DNA of 37,105 nucleotides from Acidomonas methanolica (GTDB lineage: Bacteria; Pseudomonadota; Alphaproteobacteria; Acetobacterales; Acetobacteraceae). Positions 25,734-32,198 of the stretch are shown in pieces. The stretch's first letter is position 1; each line of letters starts with the position of its first letter. Both the position numbers and the translations under genes were made by a program. The notes beneath the pieces were generated by a model. It had not been told where the DNA came from. It was given only the letters and a program-made list of their open reading frames with translations, and ran no database searches. The stretch is from the NCBI RefSeq assembly GCF_004346035.1, contig NZ_SLZN01000027.1, positions 1 to 37,105 of the forward strand, in the 5' to 3' direction.

Positions 25734-25919
25734 ATGACGGACAAGACCGACTTTTCGGACATCATGATGGACGCGGCCGAGGCGACGATCGAGAACGAGG
25801 TCGCCACCGATTCCGCGGCGCCCCGCCCGCGCAACATATGGCTGACGCTGGTGCTCCCGATCGGCGCGTTCACAGTGCTGATCCTGGGCTTCTATTATTT
25901 CGTGCTGTGGCAGGCCTGA
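25734..25919 (+). CDS. Small single-pass membrane protein, 61 residues
   Basis: MTDKTDFSDIMMDAAEATIE and following acidic residues form a soluble N-terminal part; NIWLTLVLPIGAFTVLILGF, then YYFVLW, is one transmembrane helix ending two residues before the stop. The ATG at 25734 follows a GGGAATGAGAG purine stretch. The C-in/N-in orientation is undetermined. No family is recognised. It lies 51 bases after the hydrolase gene. Confidence 0.6.
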   Translation: MTDKTDFSDIMMDAAEATIENEVATDSAAPRPRNIWLTLVLPIGAFTVLILGFYYFVLWQA

Positions 25920-26168
25920 TCACGCGAGCAGGTTGATCCCGGAAGACTGGCTCGCGGACTGGCCCGCTGATTGGGACGATCCGCCGGTCGTGGTCTGCGA
26001 GATGACGTCGCCCTGTGCGTCCGTGACGATGGTGGTGATGGAGCCGTTCGCGTTCATTTGGGTCGTGGTCGTCCCGGCGCTGGACGCGGAGGACGAGGCG
26101 GACGAGGTCATGGGGGCGTTGAACAGGCCGGCGGTGACGTTCGAGGCCGACGAGATGGCTGAGGACAT
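25920..26168 (-). CDS. Ser/Thr-rich low-complexity protein, 82 residues
   Basis: The frame has an AAGGATT ribosome-binding site before its ATG. The product is nearly all Ser, Thr, Ala, Gly and Gln, with a centre TTTTQMNANGSITTIVTDAQ, then GDVISQTTT. That N-x-x-G-S-x-T-T-x-V-T-D-x-x-G-x-V pattern recurs in small bacterial proteins of unknown function. No signal peptide or membrane segment. It ends directly against the stop of the convergent membrane-protein gene. Confidence 0.55.
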   Translation of the reverse strand: MSSAISSASNVTAGLFNAPMTSSASSSASSAGTTTTQMNANGSITTIVTDAQGDVISQTTTGGSSQSAGQSASQSSGINLLA

Positions 26169-26247
26169 GGGTGCGAATCCTTGAGCTATGGCGGGAGCGC
26201 CGGATAGCGCCGATCACAGTCTGGCCGGTCAGGAGTTAAGAAAGTCC

Positions 26248-27690
26248 TCACGCCGCCGGAAGAGTGATCCGCACCGCGAGACCGCGCGGGTCGCGCGGCG
26301 CCAGCGTCACCTCGCCGCCATGCAGTTCCGCCAGTTCCCGGCTGATGAGCAGGCCGAAGCCGTTGCCGCTCGCCGCGCCGGATTCGTCGAGTCGCCGTCC
26401 CGCCGAGAAGGCGGCGATGGCGGCGGGGCTCATGCCCGGCCCGTCATCGGCGATCTGAAGGAGCGTCATACGGCCCTCCGCCCGCGCCGTCACCGTGACG
26501 CGTGACGCGGCGTGGCGACAGGCGTTGTCGAGCAGGTTGCCCAGCAATTCGTCGAGATCCTGCGGGTCGCATCGCACCGCCAGAGCCTCAGGCACGTCGG
26601 TCTGGATGCTCACCGGGCGATCCGCGTAGAGCCGGGGCAGCACGGCGCAGAGATCCGCGACATGCGGCGCAAGCGGAGAGGCGGGCACGGCCGCGCCGCC
26701 CGTCTCGGCCGCCCGCGCGCGGCCGAGATGGTGACGGATCTGCCGTTCCATCCGCGCCACCTGTACGCGCAGGACGCCGTCCGGGTCGCGCCCGGGCGCG
26801 TCCAGATCGAGCCGCAGGGTGGCCAGCGGTGTCTTGAGCCCATGGGCGAGATTGGCGACATGGGCGCGGGCGCGGGACACCGCCTGATGGTTGGCGGCGA
26901 TCAGCGCGTTCACCTCCTCGACCAGGGGAAGAAGCTCCGTCGGCTCGCTGACCGTGATCGCCCGCAGCCGCCCGGCCCGCACCTCGGCCATCATGACGCG
27001 CAGGCGCGTGAGCGGCCGCAGCCCCACGCGGAGCTGGACGATCAGCGCAAGGGTGAGAAACAGCCCCAGCAGGAGCAGCGAAAGCAGCAGGGGCGCCATC
27101 GCGCCGCGCAGGGGACGTTCGACGATGGCGCGCGGCCCGGCGGCGAGGATATAGACCGGCCCGCCGGATGTGGGGAGGCTGGTGATGCGGTAATGCAGCC
27201 AGCGCCCCGTCGCGTCGCGCCCGTCCAGCGGATGCGGCGGCGGGACCGCGCCGCCCGTCCCGGGCGGGAGGAAGAGGTCGCCGGGCGGCGGGAGATGCCC
27301 GTCCCCAGGCGGATGGGGCGGAGGTTCGGGCAAAGGCGGGGGCGGCGGCCGCATGTCGCGCCAGCCACGCGGCAGGGGAAGTTCGGCGGGACCGAGCGAG
27401 GCCGAGCGCCAGCTTCCGCCGGGCGCGAGGATTTCCCATGCCCAGCCCGACCCGGCGCGGTCGAAGGGCGGCAGATCGACCAGCGCCGCCGGATTCACCG
27501 TTCCGTCGGGACGGACCGCGCGGACGAGAAGGACGATCTGCGTGTCCAGCCTGCCGTCCAGATCTTGCATGACGAACCTGCCCAGCACATGGCCGATCGA
27601 CACCGCCGCCAGCGCGAGGGCCAGCACGATCGTCGCGGCGGCGGTGACGACGAGACGCCCGGTCAGGGAGCGCGGCAAGGGGCGCGGCAT
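26248..27690 (-). CDS. Sensor histidine kinase with proline-rich periplasmic domain
   Basis: A 480-residue kinase. TM1 is about residues 12-34, the periplasmic part 35-197, and TM2 198-220, followed by a HAMP-like segment. The phosphoacceptor is His283 in NLAHGLKTPLATL; the ATPase domain has N389 (GNLLDNACRHA), the G1 box DDGPGM (415-420) and GNGFGL (442-447). Within the periplasmic domain, residues 115-153 are strikingly proline-rich, with several His. The start at 27690 (MPRPLPRSLTGR) opens the first helix; longer frames run into the regulator gene. It starts four bases after the regulator's stop, so the two form one operon. Confidence 0.88.
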   Translation of the reverse strand: MPRPLPRSLTGRLVVTAAATIVLALALAAVSIGHVLGRFVMQDLDGRLDTQIVLLVRAVRPDGTVNPAALVDLPPFDRAGSGWAWEILAPGGSWRSASLGPAELPLPRGWRDMRPPPPPLPEPPPHPPGDGHLPPPGDLFLPPGTGGAVPPPHPLDGRDATGRWLHYRITSLPTSGGPVYILAAGPRAIVERPLRGAMAPLLLSLLLLGLFLTLALIVQLRVGLRPLTRLRVMMAEVRAGRLRAITVSEPTELLPLVEEVNALIAANHQAVSRARAHVANLAHGLKTPLATLRLDLDAPGRDPDGVLRVQVARMERQIRHHLGRARAAETGGAAVPASPLAPHVADLCAVLPRLYADRPVSIQTDVPEALAVRCDPQDLDELLGNLLDNACRHAASRVTVTARAEGRMTLLQIADDGPGMSPAAIAAFSAGRRLDESGAASGNGFGLLISRELAELHGGEVTLAPRDPRGLAVRITLPAA

Positions 27691-27694
27691 GGGA

Positions 27695-28393
27695 TCAGCC
27701 GCCCTTCGGTCCGTCCGGCCGCGCGTTTTCCGCCATTCCTGCCGTGAGCCGGTAGCCGCGCCCGCGCAACGTCTCGATGCGTTCCCCGCCGATCTTGCGG
27801 CGCAGACGGCCGATGATGACCTCGATGGAATTCGAATCGACGTCCGAATCGCCCTCATAGACCCGTTCGATCAGATCGGCGCGCTCCACGACCGCCTCAC
27901 GCCTCAGCATGAGACAGGAGAGGACGCGCCATTCGAAGGCGGTGAGGCGCAAAGGCAATCCGTCGCGTTCGAACTGCCCCGTCTGCGCGTCGAAACGCAA
28001 CGGGCCGCAGGTGATGACGCTATCCGCATGGCCTGCCGCGCGGCGGATGAGGGCGCGCAACCGCATGACGAGTTCCTCGATCCGGAACGGTTTGACGAGG
28101 TAGTCGTCCGCCCCGGCCTTGAAGCCGGCCACCTTCTCCGACCAGCCGTCGCGCGCGGTGAGGATCAGCACCGGCAGCGGACGGCCCGCCTGCCGCCACG
28201 ACCTGAGCACGGAAAGCCCGTCCAGCTTCGGCAGGCCGAGGTCGAGCACGGCGACGTCATATCGTTCCGTCTCGCCGAGATGGGCCCCGTCCTCGCCGTT
28301 TTCCGCGATATCCACGGCGAAATGCTCGGTGCGCAGGGCGCGGGCGATGCGCTCGGCCAGATCGGCGTCATCCTCCACCAGCAATACGCGCAT
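27695..28393 (-). CDS. OmpR-family response regulator (PhoP/QseB-like)
   Basis: A 232-residue regulator. MRVLLVEDDADLAERI opens the receiver, Asp51 in VAVLDLGLPKLDG is the phosphoacceptor, and LVKPFRIEEL has the conserved Lys. The C-terminal winged helix ends with VDSNSIEVIIGRLRRKIGGE and IETLRGRGYRL, the OmpR/PhoB recognition region. The ATG at 28393 is chosen from the domain start. Direct repeats suited to OmpR-type dimers lie 70-100 bases upstream, in the gap shared with the divergent OB-fold gene, suggesting autoregulation and control of that gene. Confidence 0.9.
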   Translation of the reverse strand: MRVLLVEDDADLAERIARALRTEHFAVDIAENGEDGAHLGETERYDVAVLDLGLPKLDGLSVLRSWRQAGRPLPVLILTARDGWSEKVAGFKAGADDYLVKPFRIEELVMRLRALIRRAAGHADSVITCGPLRFDAQTGQFERDGLPLRLTAFEWRVLSCLMLRREAVVERADLIERVYEGDSDVDSNSIEVIIGRLRRKIGGERIETLRGRGYRLTAGMAENARPDGPKGG

Positions 28394-28413
28394 ATCGTCT
28401 CCTTTCCGCGAAA

Positions 28414-28441
28414 CACCGATGTCGCGAGACACTGATGTCAC
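28414..28441 (+). repeat. Imperfect tandem direct repeat in the two-component promoter region
   Basis: ACACCGATGTCGCGAG is followed directly by ACACTGATGTCACGGA, a 16-base imperfect tandem repeat. It lies next to the response-regulator start and may be part of its promoter or operator; no protein can be assigned to it. Confidence 0.4.
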
Positions 28442-28461
28442 GGAATACTGGCATCCGCAGC

Positions 28462-28490
28462 CTGAACGACAGCTGAACGGCGAGGTTCAG
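28462..28490 (+). promoter_or_regulatory. Candidate OmpR-family binding site
   Basis: CTGAAC occurs at 28462 and 28473, exactly one helical turn (11 bases) apart, and its inverse GTTCAG at 28485-28490. Tandem half-sites with this spacing are what OmpR/PhoB-type dimers bind. The site lies between the divergent regulator and OB-fold genes. Confidence 0.5.
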
Positions 28491-28546
28491 GGTGGGTAGG
28501 GAATCGGCTGCTAGAAGAGCGCCATCAACCCAAAGGAGGATGGAAC

Positions 28547-29062
28547 ATGTCTTCACCTGACACCAGATCGCGCCGCCTTCGGTCCGTGCTGACCGGCGCG
28601 GCGCTGCTCGTGGCCGGCGCGGCGGGCGGCTCCGCCGTCACCCACGCGATCGGGCCGACCATCGACATGGCGCCGCTGACGCCGGTCACGATCGCGCATC
28701 TCGCCGATACGCGCGGCCCGGTGACGCTCAAGGGGCGCGTGGCACAGATTTACGGTCATGACCTGATCGTAGATGACGGCACCGGCAAGGCGCTGGTGGA
28801 TACCGGGCCCCGGGGAGATCGCCTCGACCTGACGCCCGGCGCGGAGCGCACATTCCAGGGGCGTTTCGACGAGGGGATTTTTCATGCCGATTTCATCGTC
28901 GACGGCAATGGGAGCGTGACCCCGCTCGGTCCGCCCGCTGGTCCGCCGGACGTATGCCGTCGCCGTGATCGTATGGAACCGTCTCCGCCGCCCCCGCCCT
29001 TCGCGCCGGACCCGGCGGCTCCGCCTGCCCCTGTTCCGGCGCCGCCTCCCGCCGGACCATGA
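28547..29062 (+). CDS. Periplasmic OB-fold protein with proline-rich C-terminus
   Basis: A 171-residue protein with an N-terminal anchor or signal (RSVLTGAALLVAGAAGGSAV). The centre, PVTLKGRVAQIYGHDLIVDD then GTGKALVDTG, looks like the small OB-fold domain of the YgiW/BOF family. Residues 125-171 are Pro/Ala-rich (SPPPPPFAPDPAAPPAPV). An AAAGGAGG ribosome-binding site precedes the ATG. It is divergent from an OmpR-type two-component system, as ygiW is from qseBC in enterics. The sensor of that system also has a proline-rich periplasmic stretch. A role in signal modulation or envelope stress is inference. Confidence 0.72.
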   Translation: MSSPDTRSRRLRSVLTGAALLVAGAAGGSAVTHAIGPTIDMAPLTPVTIAHLADTRGPVTLKGRVAQIYGHDLIVDDGTGKALVDTGPRGDRLDLTPGAERTFQGRFDEGIFHADFIVDGNGSVTPLGPPAGPPDVCRRRDRMEPSPPPPPFAPDPAAPPAPVPAPPPAGP

Positions 29063-29139
29063 CGAGCCACCCCCTCGGACGACCTCCGGGGGGAGTGCCG
29101 AGCATGACGGGTCTTCCGGGAAGGATCAGGGAAAATTCC

Positions 29140-29185
29140 TGGTCGGAGTGAGAGGATTCGAACCTCCGGCCCCTGCGTCCCGAAC
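29140..29185 (-). tRNA. Displaced 3' half of tRNA-Pro(CGG): island attachment site
   Basis: On the minus strand the sequence runs from the anticodon loop TTCGGGA (anticodon CGG) through the 3' anticodon-stem strand CGCAG, the T arm GGAGG-TTCGAAT-CCTCT, the acceptor strand CACTCCG and A-CCA. The 5' partner of the anticodon stem, the D arm and the 5' acceptor strand are missing; upstream sequence does not pair. The acceptor CACTCCG matches the CGGAGTG 5' end typical of alphaproteobacterial tRNA-Pro. It is the fragment left behind when an element inserted at the anticodon loop. Confidence 0.82.
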
Positions 29186-29236
29186 ACCTATGCCGAATGA
29201 GTATTATCAAACTGCTACGTTGTTTTGCCCACAGGG

Positions 29237-30313
29237 TTATTCACGTTTTGCGTCACGCGTTTCCTTGGGTTTTCTGTCCTCCGTGTTCACGCAGGCAACC
29301 GGGAACTGTTGCAATAGGCTCATATCAAGGACACGCGATGCAGACTGGAGATGGTGCGGCGAGTGGTGCGCGTAGGTTTCCTCGATCATCTTGGTATTGG
29401 AGTGACCGAGGAACCCCGCGATCTCCCATAGAGGGATGCCAGCCTGCGCCATCCAAGTGGCGGCAGTGTGACGCAATGTATGTGGCGTCACTCCCTCAAG
29501 TCCGGCTCTTGCCGCGGCGGCGGCGAATCCGCGCTTGACGGACAGGACGCGATTCCCTGCCCACTCGATAACCCACTCCGTCTCTCTCGCCGCATGGGCA
29601 TCTCGGAGGGCCTCCATGAGACCGGCATTGATCGGCACCCGTGCGCGTCCCTTGGCGGTTCGGGGTCGTTCCGGGTCGCGCAGGTCGATGATGCGGCCAT
29701 CAAAATCGACCCGCGCCCACGGGAGGCTGAGCAGCGAGGAGACGCGCGCGCCTGTGCCGAGGGCGAGCACCACAAACAGACGCATGTGGTGCGCCGCGCA
29801 GCCGTCCACGAGAGCCTGCGCCTCCTCTCGGGTCAGCCACCGTTCTCGCGGCATGGAACGCGGCGGCAACGGGACAACAGGAGCGTCTGTGATCAATTTG
29901 GCATTGGCGGCCCACCGGAGTGCGGCGCGGAGCGCCTGCATTTCGGTGCGCGCGGTGCTTGTGCTGATCCCCGCCGCCAGCCTGCTTCGCACATAGGCGC
30001 GGCATTCAGGCTCCGTCACGGCCTCCGGCGGCCGGTCCCCAAACCAAATTGTGAGGGGTTTATGCGCGTAGGATAGACGCTCCGCGCCTGGCTTCGCGGC
30101 GTCCTGCCGATCGGCGAGATAGCGGGCCAATATCCCGGCCACTCCTATGATGGCAGATTGAGGACGGCTGAGATCAGCGACGAATTTGCTGAGGATCAGC
30201 TCAGCCGCCGGGCGATCCGTGCAGCCCGTAGAGATGCGTCGGCGCTTGTAATAGATGTGCCATGTCTCTCGTCCTGCGACTCGGCACAGACGCGGTTTAT
30301 CGGTTGCTGACAT
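29237..30313 (-). CDS. Tyrosine recombinase (phage integrase)
   Basis: A 358-residue site-specific recombinase. An N-terminal arm-binding region (ETWHIYYKRRRISTGCTDR) is followed by a core SAM-like domain (about 60-145) and the catalytic domain. The active-site residues are visible: Arg190 in GTGARVSSLLSLPW, His278 and Arg281 in HTLRH, His304 in FLGHSN, and the nucleophile Tyr314 in EETYAHH; the Lys is probably within the TAKGRARVPI strand. Start MSATDKPRLC at 30313 is used; 30349 is possible. It lies about 50 bases from the tRNA half it presumably used as target. It overlaps the excisionase gene by more than 100 bases in another frame. Confidence 0.92.
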   Translation of the reverse strand: MSATDKPRLCRVAGRETWHIYYKRRRISTGCTDRPAAELILSKFVADLSRPQSAIIGVAGILARYLADRQDAAKPGAERLSYAHKPLTIWFGDRPPEAVTEPECRAYVRSRLAAGISTSTARTEMQALRAALRWAANAKLITDAPVVPLPPRSMPRERWLTREEAQALVDGCAAHHMRLFVVLALGTGARVSSLLSLPWARVDFDGRIIDLRDPERPRTAKGRARVPINAGLMEALRDAHAARETEWVIEWAGNRVLSVKRGFAAAAARAGLEGVTPHTLRHTAATWMAQAGIPLWEIAGFLGHSNTKMIEETYAHHSPHHLQSASRVLDMSLLQQFPVACVNTEDRKPKETRDAKRE

Positions 30314-30480
30314 GCGGCGTTCGTCTCGATCTCTCTCACTGCTGCCCACGGAATGCGGATCATCGTTCCGAGCCGCAGGACGGGCAACTCGCCCGCATCA
30401 ATCATGCGGCGGATTTTCGCGGGTGAGCAATCCCAGCGTTCTGCGAGAACGCTCACGCGGCAGCAGGCTGTCTCACCCAT
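30196..30480 (-). CDS. Excisionase-like helix-turn-helix protein
   Basis: A 94-residue protein. VSVLAERWDCSPAKIRRMID is a MerR/excisionase-type winged helix, followed by AGELPVLRLGTMIRIPWAAV and REIE, the usual Xis-family wing and exit. The last 40 residues are basic and unremarkable. The ATG at 30480 overlaps the preceding gene by 8 bases. The 3' part overlaps the integrase gene for about 118 bases in a different frame. Likely it directs excision and may control the integrase promoter. Confidence 0.8.
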   Translation of the reverse strand: MGETACCRVSVLAERWDCSPAKIRRMIDAGELPVLRLGTMIRIPWAAVREIETNAACQQPINRVCAESQDERHGTSITSADASLRAARIARRLS

Positions 30481-30841
30481 CGCGCCCCTCCTCCCGCACG
30501 AGCCTCCACCCGCGCTCATGCAGGTTCGCCAGCACGTCCTGAGCGTGACAGAACGCGTGCGCGTCGCTCTCGTATTCACTCGAGGTGCTTATCGCAGTGT
30601 GGAGAGCGGCTAGTTGCGCGGCCGCTGTCGGGCTGTCCGCGTCTCCGGGCGGATGCGCGACGGGGCCGAGGTAGCGGAGACGAGGACGTGCCGATCTCGG
30701 CCACGCCGGGGTATCGGAACCGTTCTTCACCCACAGTTTCCCGGTCCATAGCCAGATTGTCGGTTTGCCGCACTGCTCGACCCAATGCCACGATTGGTTG
30801 GGCGTCCCCTCCGGCGGCCTGCATTCGCGCGCGTCACTCAT
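30473..30841 (-). CDS. Hypothetical phage protein, 122 residues
   Basis: The N-terminal part SWHWVEQCGKPTIWLWTGKL is Trp-rich; the C-terminal half ESDAHAFCHAQDVLANLHER then GWRLVREEG is helical. No family is recognised. It has 8-base overlaps with both neighbours, which supports it as a real gene in the operon. Confidence 0.6.
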   Translation of the reverse strand: MSDARECRPPEGTPNQSWHWVEQCGKPTIWLWTGKLWVKNGSDTPAWPRSARPRLRYLGPVAHPPGDADSPTAAAQLAALHTAISTSSEYESDAHAFCHAQDVLANLHERGWRLVREEGRDG

Positions 30842-31004
30842 GCTCGCCAGCCTCCTTAAGAACGCGTCTGGCTACATCGAGCGTTGCACGCGCATGAGAT
30901 GGAAAGCGATCGACCGCCCATACCATGGCCACTCGACAACCATTCCATGCGGTCAGAATTTCGATCGCGGCACTCCGGTCTTCATGACTCAATTCCTTAC
31001 TCAC
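30834..31004 (-). CDS. Hypothetical phage protein, 56 residues
   Basis: The GTG at 31004 overlaps the stop of the upstream gene by 8 bases (GTGAGTAA), giving VSKELSHEDRSAAIEILTAW as the N-terminus. The product is mostly helical and ends ATLDVARRVLKEAGEHE. A longer start at 31070 would overlap the upstream gene much more deeply. Function unknown. Confidence 0.55.
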   Translation of the reverse strand: MSKELSHEDRSAAIEILTAWNGCRVAMVWAVDRFPSHARATLDVARRVLKEAGEHE

Positions 31005-31329
31005 GGTGCGTTCCCTCCGGCGGTTCTGGAAGCGGCATCCAGAACTCCGCATCGCCGTGCTGCCAGCCATCGGAAAAACCGCTTTCTCGCGGACATGAAT
31101 TTTGCTTACCCGCCCACCCTACTTCGATCTTCCATTCCCCGTTCATCCCGCGCCACGCGAGCAGAATATCCGTGTTCCATGGAGCGGTTGCTATATGCTG
31201 CCACGCAGCGGCAGCGGCGGCTTCGAGAGCGGCGCGGGCGAGACTGGTAGCCGTTTGGGAGTGCGTGCGGCCGATCTCATTTTCGATCGCCCGCGCTGCC
31301 TCTGCCACCATTGCGTCAGTTATGGTCAT
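30997..31329 (-). CDS. DUF551-like phage protein
   Basis: A 110-residue protein. The second half reads AWQHIATAPWNTDILLAWRG, then a Trp/Gly-rich stretch, and ends DAEFWMPLPEPPEG. The W-x-x-I-x-x-A-P ... H/W-W-M-P-L-P-E-P-P pattern is the DUF551 signature found in many phage and prophage genes. The first 45 residues form an Ala-rich helix. Function is unknown for the family. It is joined to the upstream gene by ATGA. Confidence 0.72.
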   Translation of the reverse strand: MTITDAMVAEAARAIENEIGRTHSQTATSLARAALEAAAAAAWQHIATAPWNTDILLAWRGMNGEWKIEVGWAGKQNSCPRESGFSDGWQHGDAEFWMPLPEPPEGTHRE

Positions 31330-31601
31330 ACCCCCAGCCCCTCCAGCTTGATGATCTGCTTGCGCAGGCGGTCGATCTTCGCGCGGCGCATCTCCCGTGC
31401 CCGTGCGGCCGCTTCTTCAGGCGTTTCGAACGCGTCCTTGCCGAGCCGGTGATGTCGGATGCCGTCCCAAACGAGGCTCGGCGTCAGATAGCTCACCTCC
31501 ATGCGCCTGCCGGAGAAATACGCCTCAAGCTCTACCCATCCCGATGCAGCCGCCGGAGCGGGCTTGTAGTATCTGATGACGGTCGCCGTTCCGTCGGTCA
31601 T
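31326..31601 (-). CDS. Hypothetical phage protein, 91 residues
   Basis: Begins MTDGTATVIRYYKPAP, with a central GRRMEVSYLTPSLVWDGIRH and a strongly charged C-terminal helix (EEAAARAREMRRAKIDRLRK). No family recognised. ATGA overlaps at both ends support the gene limits. Confidence 0.6.
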   Translation of the reverse strand: MTDGTATVIRYYKPAPAAASGWVELEAYFSGRRMEVSYLTPSLVWDGIRHHRLGKDAFETPEEAAARAREMRRAKIDRLRKQIIKLEGLGV

Positions 31602-31858
31602 CGCGCGTCTCCCTTCTCCGATAATGCCGCGTGCTCTTCGAACACCTCCCTCACCCGCCGGCTGATGTAGGTCAGCGCGGCCTCCACATCCGACCGGCGC
31701 ACGAGGGCCTCGGTGCGACGGCAGTCGGGCTCGCCATACATCACGGGGATGTTGGAAAATCCCGGAGCGCCGATCGCGTCCTCGTCCACATCCGCCGGAT
31801 CTACGTAGAGCACCGTCGGGATCGCGCTCTTGGGGAGGAGGGTTCGTTCGGTGCTCAT
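31598..31858 (-). CDS. Hypothetical phage protein, 86 residues
   Basis: MSTERTLLPKSAIPTVLYVD opens a short beta-rich part; RRSDVEAALTYISRRVREVF is a C-terminal helix. The ATG at 31858 has GGAG seven bases upstream, within a 19-base sequence repeated exactly at the start of the next gene upstream. No family recognised. Confidence 0.6.
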   Translation of the reverse strand: MSTERTLLPKSAIPTVLYVDPADVDEDAIGAPGFSNIPVMYGEPDCRRTEALVRRSDVEAALTYISRRVREVFEEHAALSEKGDAR

Positions 31859-31869
31859 GTCGGTTCTCC
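31851..31869 (-). repeat. 19-base gene-junction repeat, copy 1
   Basis: Minus-strand GGAGAACCGACATGAGCAC, carrying a Shine-Dalgarno GGAG, the end of one gene and the ATG of the next in a 4-base ATGA overlap. An exact second copy is at 32180-32198. Confidence 0.85.
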
Positions 31870-32187
31870 GGAGACGAGCGTTCGGAGGCACCGGCCGGGT
31901 GCTACCTTGTCATGGGGTAGCCCACAATATTGGCATGGATCGCCAAAATGACGGGGCGGTGGTCCCCCGTGAGATTCACAGGCCAACGCGGGCACGTAGC
32001 CAGAATATTTGCCATCGAACCGCCGAATCTCCCCCGTATAGGCGTCTCGATATCGACGCCCATCTATATAGTTTCCGTATGCTGGGTTGTCGCAAAAACC
32101 GCTTGGGCATCCTCCCACCCACATAGGAACGGAGCATTTCCCAATACCGTTCGTTAGAGTTTTATGATGCGGAGATAGTGTGCTCAT
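31855..32187 (-). CDS. Hypothetical phage protein with cysteine-rich C-terminus, 110 residues
   Basis: The C-terminal half has GDPCQYCGLPHD preceded by ACESHGGPPPRH; together with CSVP and GFCDNP upstream these Cys/His pairs could bind zinc. Gly/Tyr/Asp-rich centre (NPAYGNYIDGRRYRDAYTGE). The start at 32187 is fixed by the ATGA overlap and the repeated 19-base junction; an upstream in-frame Met lies inside the previous gene. Function unknown. Confidence 0.6.
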   Translation of the reverse strand: MSTLSPHHKTLTNGIGKCSVPMWVGGCPSGFCDNPAYGNYIDGRRYRDAYTGEIRRFDGKYSGYVPALACESHGGPPPRHFGDPCQYCGLPHDKVAPGRCLRTLVSGEPT

Positions 32188-32198
32188 GTCGGTTCTCC
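32180..32198 (-). repeat. 19-base gene-junction repeat, copy 2
   Basis: Identical to 31851-31869. In both places it encodes the last residues GEPT of the upstream gene and the first residues MST of the downstream gene. Confidence 0.85.

Noticed and set aside
26512-27747. Forward open frame of 411 residues
   Set aside because: Shadow of the histidine kinase gene; extreme Arg/Gly content and no motif.
29140-29185. Complete tRNA or tmRNA gene
   Set aside because: The 5' half is absent and sequence upstream of the anticodon loop does not pair with the 3' strands.
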